Shown piece by piece: positions 9,301-16,861 of a stretch of 64,000 nt of DNA (the stretch's first letter is position 1; every line of letters begins with the position of its first letter). Origin of the DNA: Wandonia sp964447015 (GTDB taxonomy: Bacteria; Bacteroidota; Bacteroidia; Flavobacteriales_D; Crocinitomicaceae); contig CAYUQU010000005.1 in assembly GCA_964447015.1 (NCBI GenBank), positions 1 to 64,000 on the forward strand, read 5' to 3'. The notes beneath the pieces are model-generated. The model was given only the letters and a program-made list of their open reading frames with translations. It ran no database searches and was not told where the DNA came from. The position numbers and the translations under genes were made by a program.

Positions 9301-9368
9301 TTAGTTAACTGAGAAACAGCACTAAACGCACATAACAAACTTATAAAAATAAACAGTATTCTTCTCAT
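6321..9368 (-). CDS. Secreted tandem amidohydrolase with a degenerate first and an intact second module
   Basis: The 1015-residue protein starts with a signal peptide (MRRILFIFISLLCAFSAVSQ). Module 1 (about 30-450) carries amidohydrolase landmarks, but its metal site reads FPAFVELNSNLG with no HxH. Module 2 (about 580-990) is canonical: AGIIDEHSHIG supplies HxH, TCHSY and TFTHILEG supply later histidines, and AINSDDAEM supplies the catalytic Asp. The C-terminus reads LNPAKLLHLDDRMGSLKVGK. The substrate is unknown; exported relatives act on cyclic amides or peptides. It overlaps the next gene, giving three modules with one predicted active site. Confidence 0.88.
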   Translation of the reverse strand: MRRILFIFISLLCAFSAVSQLTNPTNGVAESKPEFIGIRGVNLVVSSTQILENADLIIENGKISKVGQGLKFPDGAMVLEFHGEYIFPAFVELNSNLGVKAPPSDSKRNPYSPQFDTEKNGPYYWNESIHPEMRAIDLFDFENKDEAKLSALGFGFVVPHLMDGISRGTAPLVAIGNIPSADKTLNNDVAAFFSLHKGSSRQTYPSSQMGAIALLKQAFIDAQWYAASGKSPKNISMEVLANQMKSKVFFEAHDKLEVLRISKIVKEFNVQAAIFCGGDEYQRMTEIKAAGHEYILPLKFPDAIDVSNPYIAKEIPLSKLKHWEMAPANPYFFFKENIPFALTTHGIEKDKDFWQAIHKIISKGLPWQKALEGLTSYPATLIAMDKEIGTLESGKWASFNIYSTNPFVDKEAELLENWQLGNRNLIKKNLVNDIRGTYNIKLGTKLYTLKIGGSQSKLNAKVYPSADYKPKEKDTTEIACTIKFDDRDIVLQFNLNDANYSGAVLLSGKTYPKLGAMEGSGMLPNGEWVNWTAIKNTPHKDEKKNGETAAKTDSTSVQNLWFPHVAYGRDTIPTHDTYLIRNATIWTGEDQGIIENGDLLIVKGKIKFVGKGTINVPGGAKVIDAKGKVVTAGIIDEHSHIGISKGVNESGQSVTAEVSIGDVINPDDINIYRQMAGGVTCSQLLHGSANAIGGQSAIIKLKWGYDAEGLLLDDAPKFIKFALGENVKQANWGDYNSIRFPQTRMGVEQVYYDAFYRAKAYMETSGKKKKGEADTKKRDIELEVLAEILRGERFITCHSYVQSEINMLMKVADSMGFTLNTFTHILEGYKLADKMREHGAGGSTFADWWAYKYEVIDAIPHNASLLNEQGVVTAINSDDAEMGRRLNQEAAKSLKYGAMSPNDAWKLVTLNPAKLLHLDDRMGSLKVGKDADIVVWSDNPLSVNAKAEQTFIDGILFYDIRKQSEENMRNDSERSRIVSLILEAVKAGEKAVPYKTKKQPHYHCDTEENETDHVH

Positions 9369-9436
9369 TTGTGAATATTTCGAAAGCGTGAAATTAGTTA
9401 AAAGGTTTTATAATTCCATATTCCGCAGAAAATAGG

Positions 9437-9444
9437 TATTTTTG
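9437..9444 (+). promoter_or_regulatory. -7 box upstream of the 9461 membrane protein
   Basis: TATTTTTG matches TAnnTTTG and lies 16 nt before the ATG. No TTG is found at the -33 position. It would drive the three overlapping or abutting genes ending with hflX. Confidence 0.5.
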
Positions 9445-9460
9445 AAATCAAATTAAAGTT

Positions 9461-9907
9461 ATGGATACAGTAGTGAATATTTTGATAAAATCACATTCGG
9501 GATTGCGATGGATAGTGTTGGCTTTACTTGTGGCTGCCATTGTAAATGCGGCGATGAAAAAGAAATCGGGAACTTATTCGGCGGGGGATAAAAAATTAAA
9601 CCTTTTTGCCATGATGTTCTTGCATATTCAGCTTTTGATTGGGCTAGTGCTCTATTATAACTATTTAAACAACGTTGATTTTACAATTGACATGAGTGCG
9701 CCAATATCTCGTTTTTACGGTGTAGAACACATTTTCGGGATGCTTCTTGCTGTAATTCTAGCCACAGTAGGATATTCCAAATCAAAGCGTGCTGATGATA
9801 ACAACAAAAAGCACCGCACTATTTTTATCGCATACTTTTTTGCGTTAATTTTAATCGTGGCAAGTATTCCTTGGCCGTTTAGAAATCTTGGTGGTGGATG
9901 GTTCTAA
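9461..9907 (+). CDS. Four-helix membrane protein, cytochrome b-like
   Basis: The 148-residue protein has four hydrophobic segments (about 13-32, 48-66, 74-94 and 108-136). Histidines lie near the membrane edges (KSHSGLR, FLHIQ, VEHIFG and KKHR), a layout that could bind heme. Similar Bacteroidota proteins are often labelled cytochrome b; heme binding is inferred here. It overlaps the start of a c-type cytochrome gene by 10 bp, which supports a redox role in the inner membrane. Confidence 0.75.
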   Translation: MDTVVNILIKSHSGLRWIVLALLVAAIVNAAMKKKSGTYSAGDKKLNLFAMMFLHIQLLIGLVLYYNYLNNVDFTIDMSAPISRFYGVEHIFGMLLAVILATVGYSKSKRADDNNKKHRTIFIAYFFALILIVASIPWPFRNLGGGWF

Positions 9908-10224
9908 AAGTTTTTGTCATAGGAGCTGTTGTGTTACTTACAGCTTCATGTACCTCATCACCTGAGCAAAGTGAAGTGAAAGACGGACCAGTTGCTATAG
10001 ATGGGAAGCGTCTTTTTAATATTCACTGTGCAGCGTGTCACAAGTATAACGGCACAGGTGGTGTATCAGGAGCAAAAGATTTGACTGTAACACCACTGAA
10101 AAAAGAGGAAATGGTACATATTGTACATCAAGGCTCTGGCGATATGATGCCTTTTAAAGATTTGCTAAACGACGCAGAAATAGATGCTGTTGTGGATCAT
10201 ATTCAAACGTTGAAAACAAATTAA
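9898..10224 (+). CDS. Cytochrome c lipoprotein
   Basis: The 108-residue protein begins with a lipoprotein signal (lipobox TASC near residue 18), so the mature protein is anchored in a membrane facing the periplasm. One heme motif, CAACHKYNGTGG, is present, and Met residues in GDMMPF supply the probable distal ligand. This is the small class I cytochrome c pattern, suited to electron transfer. It overlaps the preceding membrane gene by 10 bp, and its TAA overlaps the hflX ATG (TAATG). Confidence 0.9.
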   Translation: MVLKVFVIGAVVLLTASCTSSPEQSEVKDGPVAIDGKRLFNIHCAACHKYNGTGGVSGAKDLTVTPLKKEEMVHIVHQGSGDMMPFKDLLNDAEIDAVVDHIQTLKTN

Positions 10225-11417
10225 TGAGCGATTTTATATTAAACGAGGAGATTCCAGAAAAAGCTGTGTTGGTGGGTGTTATCACTCAACATCAAACGGA
10301 AGAACAAGCGCGCGAGTACTTGGATGAGCTTGCTTTTTTGGCAGAAACTGCTGGAGCGGAAACGTGTGGGCGATTTCTACAAAAAATTGAAGTTCCTAAC
10401 CCCAAAACATTTGTGGGAACGGGAAAAATTGATGAAATCAAAACGTTTATCACAGAGCGCGAGATTGAATTGGTGATTTTTGACGATGAACTCTCTCCTT
10501 CGCAACTTCGCAACATCGAGCGCATTCTCGAATGTAAAATTTTAGATCGAAGCAATTTGATTTTGGATATTTTCGCTAAACGCGCCCGAACTTCTCACGC
10601 TAAAACTCAAGTGGAATTAGCGCAATATCAATACTTACTCCCTCGATTGACCAGAATGTGGACTCACCTTGAGCGCCAAAAAGGGGGAATCGGGATGCGT
10701 GGACCTGGGGAAACGCAAATTGAAACGGATAGACGGATTATCAAACATAAAATCGGTTTACTTAAGGAGAAACTTAAGGATATCGACAAGCAAATGAGTA
10801 TTCAACGAGGTAATCGCGGTCAATTAGTGCGTGTGGCTTTGGTTGGATATACCAATGTCGGTAAAAGTACCTTGATGAACTTGTTGAGTAAATCAGATGT
10901 GTTTGCTGAGAATAAGTTGTTTGCTACACTTGATACAACTGTGCGCAAAGTGGTTGTGGACAATTTGCCTTTCTTGTTGTCTGATACGGTTGGTTTCATT
11001 CGCAAGTTGCCTACGATGCTGATAGAATCATTTAAATCGACATTAGATGAAGTACGTGAAGCTGATTTATTGCTTCATGTTGTGGATATCTCGCACCAAA
11101 ATTTTGAAGAACACTATCGAATCGTAAATGAAACGTTAGCAGAAATTGATGGAACAGACAAACCTGTAATCGTGGTATTCAACAAAATTGATGCACTGCG
11201 CTTTTTGCCAAAAGATCATTTTGAGCCAGACGACCAAGAGAATCATGTGTACTCATTGGAAGAGCTGAAAAAAATGTGGGTTTCGCGAATTGAAGACAAA
11301 TGCGTGTTTATTTCCGCTGAGAAAAAAGAGAATATTGAAGAACTGAAAACCTTGGTTTACGAAGAAGTGAAACGCATTTTTCAGGAACGGTATCCTTATA
11401 ATAATTTTCTTTATTAG
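10224..11417 (+). CDS. hflX: GTPase HflX
   Basis: HflX is a ribosome-associated GTPase that splits stalled or hibernating 70S ribosomes. The 397-residue protein has the N-terminal HflX domain with a glycine-rich segment (KGGIGMRGPGETQIETDRR, about 152-170), then the G domain: Walker A GYTNVGKST, G3 DTVGFI and G4 NKID. The C-terminal part is short and acidic. The start codon overlaps the cytochrome stop, so the gene is probably co-transcribed with the two small redox genes, although no functional link is obvious. Confidence 0.96.
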   Translation: MSDFILNEEIPEKAVLVGVITQHQTEEQAREYLDELAFLAETAGAETCGRFLQKIEVPNPKTFVGTGKIDEIKTFITEREIELVIFDDELSPSQLRNIERILECKILDRSNLILDIFAKRARTSHAKTQVELAQYQYLLPRLTRMWTHLERQKGGIGMRGPGETQIETDRRIIKHKIGLLKEKLKDIDKQMSIQRGNRGQLVRVALVGYTNVGKSTLMNLLSKSDVFAENKLFATLDTTVRKVVVDNLPFLLSDTVGFIRKLPTMLIESFKSTLDEVREADLLLHVVDISHQNFEEHYRIVNETLAEIDGTDKPVIVVFNKIDALRFLPKDHFEPDDQENHVYSLEELKKMWVSRIEDKCVFISAEKKENIEELKTLVYEEVKRIFQERYPYNNFLY

Positions 11418-11424
11418 GGGTGTC

Positions 11425-11506
11425 GCTGATCTCGATACATCCCGACAATTAAGTGCATTTTAAACATTCATTGATGTTGTTGGAATTATCGGGATACTCG
11501 ATCAGC
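11425..11506. repeat. Imperfect inverted repeat in the hflX / methyltransferase gap
   Basis: The left arm (11425-11450, GCTGATCTCGATAC then CCCGACAATT) and right arm (11484-11506, AATTATCGGGATACTCGATC then AGC) can pair over most of their length with small bulges, around a 33-nt loop. It lies in the 225-bp gap between two convergent genes, so it may serve as a bidirectional terminator or be a decayed repeat copy. The rest of the gap shows no gene. Confidence 0.55.
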
Positions 11507-11642
11507 TCAGTCTCGTCCAACTAATCAACAAAATTTAGCTAAAGGAGTGTCTTTCGACAATTAATTAAATTCCAATTGATGGAGAAAATAACCTCAATTG
11601 TTGGAAGATGTATCGAGGGGAGTTTCGTTTCGTACTCAACCC

Positions 11643-12413
11643 TTACTTCTTCGTCCCAACCAAATACAGCACAACTCCGGGACCAGATTTCACTTTGGCT
11701 ATTTCCCAGTTGAAGCTGTCTTTGTTTTCTAAACTGTTTACCAATTCTTCCATTTCCTCAACAGAATACGTTCTTAGAGAAGATACTATTCCATCCCACC
11801 ACACAAAAAGAGGAACGACAGGAATTAGATAAGTGAAGATAATTCGCCCAAGTCGGAAAGGGCGAATAAATGGTGTGACAAAAAGCACTGAAATGGGGGA
11901 GAAAAACATGGCTAATAAACTCGGAAGACTTCGTTCTTGCGCTTCAAACACCGCAATTCCACTTCCCGTATCAACAGCGTTTTGGAGAATTTTTTTAGCG
12001 TCTTGAGGCTTGAAGTGATGGAGAGAAAGAAACTGCGTTCTGAGTCCTTTCAAGTCTTTGGGTACATTCATTGCATCAACAGAATCCGCGACATACGTAA
12101 TATTCTCAGCCTGGAACTGTGTGTACTTAAAGGCCTCAATATTGGGAAAATAATCGGTGAGAACTATTTTCAAGTCTCTATGTTCTTTGAGAAGCTCGGT
12201 GTTCAGACGAAGGATCCCGCCACCGCCACCTGATGCCAAATCGACAATTGTATTGCTCCCCTCTGCATTGATTGCTTTGCTTAGAATAGGTAAAACAGGT
12301 TTATACAAATTCGTTTTATTGGCTAAAAATTGAAGAAAATCAGTCATGTAATTTCGCAAAAACGAAGGAAACCATGATAAATCTTCAAATTCGAATAGGT
12401 GTATGCGTTTCAT
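11643..12413 (-). CDS. Class I SAM-dependent methyltransferase-like protein with membrane segment
   Basis: The 256-residue protein has a Rossmann motif I (TIVDLASGGGGGI, about 56-68) and a following acidic strand (KIVLTDYFPN), as in class I methyltransferases. Residues about 165-205 contain two hydrophobic stretches (LLAMFFSPISVLFVTPFI and IIFTYLIPVVPLFVWW), unusual for a soluble enzyme and suggesting membrane attachment. The substrate is unknown. It is followed 36 bp upstream by prfB on the same strand. No close named family is recognised. Confidence 0.75.
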   Translation of the reverse strand: MKRIHLFEFEDLSWFPSFLRNYMTDFLQFLANKTNLYKPVLPILSKAINAEGSNTIVDLASGGGGGILRLNTELLKEHRDLKIVLTDYFPNIEAFKYTQFQAENITYVADSVDAMNVPKDLKGLRTQFLSLHHFKPQDAKKILQNAVDTGSGIAVFEAQERSLPSLLAMFFSPISVLFVTPFIRPFRLGRIIFTYLIPVVPLFVWWDGIVSSLRTYSVEEMEELVNSLENKDSFNWEIAKVKSGPGVVLYLVGTKK

Positions 12414-12449
12414 TTTGGCATTGTTAAGAACACACTAAAATAATAAAAA

Positions 12450-13535
12450 TCAACCACCATACATCATCAAAAACGCTTTTAGGAAATCGTTGAGGTCGCC
12501 ATCCATAATTGCTTCGACATTGCCTGTTTCGTGTCCAGTGCGTACATCTTTTACGAGTTTGTATGGATGCATCACGTAATTTCGAATTTGCGAGCCCCAT
12601 TCGATTTTTTTCTTTCCTGCTTCAATCTCGTTGCGCTTTTCTAAACGGGTGCGAAGTTCCAATTCGTACAATTGGGATTTTAACAGTTGAAGTGCTTTTT
12701 CTTTGTTTCCGAGTTGCGAGCGCGATTCGGAGTTTTCAATTACAATTCCAGACGGAGCGTGACGCAGACGTACTGCCGTTTCTACTTTATTTACGTTCTG
12801 TCCACCTTTACCACCCGATCGAAAAGTCTCAAAAGTATAGTCTGCAGGGTTGATATTGATTTCAATTGTATCGTCCACAAGTGGGTACACATATACGGAA
12901 GCAAAGGACGTATGGCGTTTTGCGTTAGAATCAAAAGGAGAAATTCGCACAAGGCGGTGTACTCCATTTTCACCTTTCAAGTAACCAAAGGCAAATTCAC
13001 CCTCAAATTCAAGTGTCACTGTTTTGATTCCCGCAACCTCCCCTTCTTGGTAGTTAATCTCTTTTACTTTATATCCGTTTTTCTCGCCCCACATCATATA
13101 CATACGCATGAGCATAGCTGCCCAATCGCAACTTTCCGTTCCTCCTGCTCCTGCGGTAATTTGCAACACGGCATTTAAGCTGTCTTCTTCGCTCGAGAGC
13201 ATATTTTTGAGTTCCAGCTCCTCAACTTGTTCTTGCAATTTCTTAAAGTGCTGTTCCACATCTTCTTCTGTAGCTTCGCCTTCTTTGAAAAATTCCATCA
13301 GCACAGCCAAATCTTCTAACTGCGAAGCGACTTGGTCAAACGTGTCAACCCAGTATTTTTTACCCCGAATTTTTTTAAGAAGAATTTCCGCTTCCTTCGG
13401 GTCGTCCCAAAATGAAGGATCCTGCGTCTTGATTTCGTCCTCACTCACTTCCAATCTTTTCTGATCGATAGCGAGGTAATTCTTCATCTTATCAATACGC
13501 TGAGTTAACTCCTTTATATGGTCCTGATTAATCAT
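12450..13535 (-). CDS. prfB: Peptide chain release factor 2
   Basis: RF2 recognises UAA and UGA stop codons and triggers peptide release. The 361-residue protein carries the SPF anticodon-like tripeptide (VRISPFDSNAKRHTSF, near 200) and the catalytic GGQ loop (RSGGKGGQNVNKVETAVRLRH region, near 240). In many bacteria prfB needs a +1 frameshift at an in-frame UGA around codon 25. Here the equivalent place reads NYLAID in one uninterrupted frame, so no programmed frameshift is used. A -7 box ends 4 nt before the ATG, predicting a nearly leaderless mRNA. Confidence 0.97.
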   Translation of the reverse strand: MINQDHIKELTQRIDKMKNYLAIDQKRLEVSEDEIKTQDPSFWDDPKEAEILLKKIRGKKYWVDTFDQVASQLEDLAVLMEFFKEGEATEEDVEQHFKKLQEQVEELELKNMLSSEEDSLNAVLQITAGAGGTESCDWAAMLMRMYMMWGEKNGYKVKEINYQEGEVAGIKTVTLEFEGEFAFGYLKGENGVHRLVRISPFDSNAKRHTSFASVYVYPLVDDTIEININPADYTFETFRSGGKGGQNVNKVETAVRLRHAPSGIVIENSESRSQLGNKEKALQLLKSQLYELELRTRLEKRNEIEAGKKKIEWGSQIRNYVMHPYKLVKDVRTGHETGNVEAIMDGDLNDFLKAFLMMYGG

Positions 13536-13539
13536 GCGA

Positions 13540-13547
13540 CAAAAATA
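13540..13547 (-). promoter_or_regulatory. -7 box directly before prfB
   Basis: On the minus strand, TATTTTTG is followed by TCGC and the prfB ATG (13535). If transcription starts 4-7 nt after the box, the mRNA has essentially no 5' leader. No clear -33 TTG is present. Confidence 0.6.
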
Positions 13548-13625
13548 GTGTAATTATGAAAATATTGCATGGTCTGGGGGAGGGATTTGTTTGGGGTGTA
13601 GGAAATGAGGGTTTATTTTTCCATC

Positions 13626-14117
13626 CTACCTCAACTCATACTCAACGTCATCGTCCTCCAACTCGGCAACTTTAATGAAGTTAAGTCGTTCAAGAAGCTT
13701 AATTGCATCCTTATTTTGTTGGTTTGTTATTGCCCAAATACGGTTGAGTCGAATATTTTGTTTTCCAAAGTCAATCGCCAATAACATGGCAGCAGTCATA
13801 AAGCCGTGACCACGGTATTGAGGTAACAACACGCAGCCCAATTCGCCCGCGCCTTTATCAAACCCACGATAGTAACCACAAGTTCCTACAATGTTACGTG
13901 TTGCGTTGTCTTCAATTCCCCAATGAATTGATTTACCATCAATATAATCTTTGTTGATTTTAGCTTGCATTTCTGCCGCCTGTTTCACTGATGTGGCCTG
14001 TACAGCATCATAAAACGAAATTTCAACAAGGTCTTCAAGATCCGATTCGTGTATTTGTCTAAGCGCGACTCTATCGCTTGAGATGGTGGGATGTTTGGGG
14101 TATGGTGGGAGATTCAT
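13626..14117 (-). CDS. GNAT family N-acetyltransferase (RimJ/RimL-like)
   Basis: The 163-residue protein has the RimJ/RimL subtype layout. The N-terminal strand is SDRVALRQIHESDLEDLVEI, and the acetyl-CoA binding region is LGCVLLPQYRGHGFMTAAM (about 92-110, with the Q/RxxGxG/A-like YRGHGF). NQQNKDAIKLLERLNF is typical of the family's C-terminal half. It should transfer acetyl groups to an amine; the acceptor is unknown. It stands alone. Confidence 0.88.
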   Translation of the reverse strand: MNLPPYPKHPTISSDRVALRQIHESDLEDLVEISFYDAVQATSVKQAAEMQAKINKDYIDGKSIHWGIEDNATRNIVGTCGYYRGFDKGAGELGCVLLPQYRGHGFMTAAMLLAIDFGKQNIRLNRIWAITNQQNKDAIKLLERLNFIKVAELEDDDVEYELR

Positions 14118-14239
14118 TTTGTTCGTTTCGAATAGTATTCTTTCAAAAATAGATAGAATTTTTCAATTTATTCACCGCATATTTAAGGGGAATAAAGTCA
14201 TTTTTCTCCGCATAATGATTTTCTTATGTTGGTTGATGT

Positions 14240-14830
14240 TTACAAATGCATCAATATCATGTAGACCTCATCTTCAGAACAAGCATCGTAAAAATCTGTT
14301 CTATTTTGCTTTACACAGTCAATAATTTCAAGAATTTTACTCTCATCTAATTTCATTACTGAATTGATTTGAAATACATCTAAATCAGGAGCACGCCCAA
14401 GAAAAAATTTTAAATCAATAGATTGTTCAATTTCAAATTCTATATTGAAATAATCATAATTAATAGCTGAAACACCAATCTGATATTTGCCTTTTTCAAG
14501 TGGAAAACTAGCTTTTCCGTTTAGGTCAGAAATTAAATTTATCACAGAATCCGTTTCAATATTTTTAAGTCTGATATTGGCGAAAACTAGAGTATCACCA
14601 AGATTATCATATAACTCAAAAGTGGAGGATTGTCTGTTTGAAGTTTTTATTAATTGATATGAATTAGTGTCATTTAAATTCTCAAAATGGAACCAATATT
14701 CGTAAGCATATGTTTTTAAAGTATCTACTTTATTCAAATGCCATTTTTGACCAAAACTTTGAGTTGGGAATAAAGTGGACACTAGTAGCATCCCTAGGTT
14801 TATTAATGTTATTTCTATGGTTTTATTCAT
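14240..14830 (-). CDS. Secreted hypothetical protein with a carboxypeptidase-regulatory-like segment
   Basis: The 196-residue protein starts with a hydrophobic leader (about 8-27, ending SFGQ) and should be exported. Residues about 80-135 (IRLKNIETDSVINLISDLNG then KASFPLEKGKYQIGVSAINY) resemble the beta-sandwich domain seen in carboxypeptidase-regulatory-like proteins. No catalytic motif is seen. It lies in a run of small, lineage-specific genes on the minus strand, and its function is unknown. Confidence 0.65.
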   Translation of the reverse strand: MNKTIEITLINLGMLLVSTLFPTQSFGQKWHLNKVDTLKTYAYEYWFHFENLNDTNSYQLIKTSNRQSSTFELYDNLGDTLVFANIRLKNIETDSVINLISDLNGKASFPLEKGKYQIGVSAINYDYFNIEFEIEQSIDLKFFLGRAPDLDVFQINSVMKLDESKILEIIDCVKQNRTDFYDACSEDEVYMILMHL

Positions 14831-15021
14831 AATGAACTATATTATTTAGGTTGAATAAGGTAAGTATTGTAATCTTTTTTTAATACATATTGAGGCTATT
14901 GCAATTTCATTCGTTTAATTGAAAAACTAGACAGCTGATCTGACTTAAAAATAAATAAAATTCCAATCACGGCTCTTATTGTAATTAAAAATTACTTGAA
15001 TTTTGTCAGGTTTGACCAGTT

Positions 15022-15447
15022 TTAGTTAGAATAATCCTCTCCAGAAACAAGAAACCATTTCCCATTGTCATAATTAAAATTAAAGTCAACATAAATTCCA
15101 TTATCAACTCCTCTTATTTCAAGTTTTGCTCTGTCTGAATAAATTTTTGTCTCTTGAGTGTATGCATCAAGTTCTCTTTTTCCATACTCTTCTTTATACT
15201 CAAATACTAGAAACTTCCAGTCGTTCCTCTCTTTTTGGTCAACGGTCAGGTCACCATCACTGTCAAAATTTTTAAACTCAAATGGAAATTTTATTCTTTC
15301 CAGTTGAAATAATGAGTCATAAGTGAATTTATAGAAGAATTCATTAAAATCTTCTCTATCACTATTTTCTGATTTTCTGTCAATTTCATCTGCTGAACAA
15401 GCTGTAATCAGAGTCAAGATAATTATATGGAATACGAAATGTCTCAT
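15022..15447 (-). CDS. Small lipoprotein, unknown function
   Basis: From ATG 15447 the protein reads MRHFVFHIIILTLITACSAD, a classic lipoprotein signal with lipobox ITAC. An in-frame ATG seven codons upstream (15468) would weaken the signal. The mature part (about 120 residues) is charged, with SDGDLTVDQKERNDWKFLVF and C-terminal alternating hydrophobics that suggest a small beta-rich fold. No family is recognised. It lies just downstream of the toxin gene, but there is no sign of shared function. Confidence 0.7.
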   Translation of the reverse strand: MRHFVFHIIILTLITACSADEIDRKSENSDREDFNEFFYKFTYDSLFQLERIKFPFEFKNFDSDGDLTVDQKERNDWKFLVFEYKEEYGKRELDAYTQETKIYSDRAKLEIRGVDNGIYVDFNFNYDNGKWFLVSGEDYSN

Positions 15448-15498
15448 TAAAATCTGCTGTATATTCATAAATCAACCTAACAAGATTTGTCTACAACA

Positions 15499-15813
15499 CT
15501 ATTCTTTATTCGCTAATATTTCTAAAAGCTTTTTAGCATCTTGTCTATTGTCCCAAAAAGAGGTTATAATAATTTCCTTATCGGAAAGTTTATAATAAAT
15601 GCTGAAATTGCCTAATGAAGCTACACGTACATCTTTAAAATCAGTTGCTTTGTATATTAACGGTTTTTCGGCAATCTGCTTTGTTCTTTCCGAAACCAAC
15701 TTCACAAGTTTTTTCGAGTAGGTGCTGGATTTATTTTTCTTAACCCAATATTCTAAAATTCCAACGAACTGAAGATCGGCTGTTCTTGTCCAAACTACAT
15801 TGCGTTTAGCCAT
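15499..15813 (-). CDS. RelE/ParE-family toxin
   Basis: The 104-residue protein matches the ParE/RelE fold pattern: an N-terminal WTRTADLQFVGILEYWVKKN helix pair, a central VRVASLGNFSIYYKLSD strand region with the conserved R and Y, and a C-terminal IIITSFWDNRQDAKKLLEI. Family members block DNA gyrase or cleave mRNA at the ribosome; which applies here cannot be told. It overlaps the upstream antitoxin gene by 19 bp, the normal type II order (antitoxin first). Confidence 0.85.
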   Translation of the reverse strand: MAKRNVVWTRTADLQFVGILEYWVKKNKSSTYSKKLVKLVSERTKQIAEKPLIYKATDFKDVRVASLGNFSIYYKLSDKEIIITSFWDNRQDAKKLLEILANKE

Positions 15814-16037
15814 TCCAAATTCCTTTTATCCATTGCCTCTTGAGAAATTAATTTTCCATTTTTGATGTCTTCTTCACTCATTTCCAACATGGATTTTTGC
15901 TCATTTGTCAATTCAACAGTGTCAGATTCTGAAGCACTGGAAGTAATCAATTTGTCTAAAGCTTCCAAAAAGGCCTTATTCTTTATGGACAGTATTTTGT
16001 CAATTAACCCGTTTCTTATTTTATCAACTGTTGCCAT
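15795..16037 (-). CDS. Antitoxin partner of the RelE/ParE toxin
   Basis: From ATG 16037 the product is 80 residues: an N-terminal helical part (KIRNGLIDKILSIKNKAFLE), then an acidic linker and a C-terminal segment rich in Glu and Lys (QKSMLEMSEEDIKNGKLISQ). This fits the short antitoxins of Bacteroidota ParE pairs, where the C-terminus wraps the toxin. An in-frame start at 16097 is less likely. No obvious DNA-binding motif is visible, so autoregulation is uncertain. Confidence 0.8.
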   Translation of the reverse strand: MATVDKIRNGLIDKILSIKNKAFLEALDKLITSSASESDTVELTNEQKSMLEMSEEDIKNGKLISQEAMDKRNLEWLNAM

Positions 16038-16154
16038 TTTAATGTGAAATTTGATTTTAAATATCCGAAAAATTAGTCTTTTTTCCAAATGTAGCACAAC
16101 TTATTTATACCTATGTCAAAAGGCTATACTACTTGGTATCATGAATGATTAAAA

Positions 16155-16856
16155 TCACTTTTTATTGTGACTCTCAAACATTTCAAAAAAGTCAGGATCA
16201 AGAAAACCTGCTTGAATTTCTTTATTGATTAAAGGAATAATGCGTTGCCACTGACTGGAGTTAGGATATGCTTTGTTTCTGTGATGCCATAATAATAACC
16301 ATGCTTTACTGCAACCATAACCAACTTTGGGAAAGGTAGGAAAACCTCTTTCTTCTGAGAGTTTAATTAGCGCCTCAAAATTCAAACTATCATTATAATT
16401 CACCTCTTTACTCCCATCTCGCAATCTTTGGTCACGCTTGATTAACTCAGTAAGAATGTTATATGAAGCGGTATCTATCAAGCTAAAATGTTTAACTAAA
16501 AGTGAATCTTTTATCAATAAGTATTTCTGCCCATCTTCTGTCGATAGATAAGATTTAAGTTCTTCTCCATACCAATCCTTTATATCCAATCCTTTTAATG
16601 TGCCTCGAATCAGGAAATCATTTGTTTTGGAGTAGTTTTTCTGTTTCCATGCGACAACAAAAGCGTCATAATAATCATATGGATGAAAATCAACGGCAAC
16701 TAACATTGAATCATAATAGCCAACCGCACTTTGGTAATTCCTAACTGAATCTTGATGGTAAGCTAAGTTTTTATAGTGTGCATACTTTATAAAATCATAT
16801 TCCTGACTAAAGGAAATGGATGAAAGGAGAAGGAGTACTATCGTTATGGATTTCAT
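16155..16856 (-). CDS. Secreted DUF6624-like protein
   Basis: From ATG 16856 the protein has a signal peptide (MKSITIVLLLLSSISFSQ) and about 215 mature residues. The segment LSEERGFPTFPKVGYG followed by AWLLLWHHRN resembles the DUF6624 core (a Gly-x-Pro-Thr segment and an AWL...QHA-like stretch). The N-terminal half contains TPR-like helices (YHQDSVRNYQSAVGYYDSML). An upstream ATG (16889) would place extra residues before the signal and overlap the next gene. Function is unknown; the family assignment is from memory of the motif. Confidence 0.65.
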   Translation of the reverse strand: MKSITIVLLLLSSISFSQEYDFIKYAHYKNLAYHQDSVRNYQSAVGYYDSMLVAVDFHPYDYYDAFVVAWKQKNYSKTNDFLIRGTLKGLDIKDWYGEELKSYLSTEDGQKYLLIKDSLLVKHFSLIDTASYNILTELIKRDQRLRDGSKEVNYNDSLNFEALIKLSEERGFPTFPKVGYGCSKAWLLLWHHRNKAYPNSSQWQRIIPLINKEIQAGFLDPDFFEMFESHNKK

Positions 16857-16861
16857 TGGTT

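Noticed and set aside
12509..13464. Several plus-strand open frames opposite prfB
   Set aside because: They lie wholly within a well-supported conserved gene and show no recognisable protein features.
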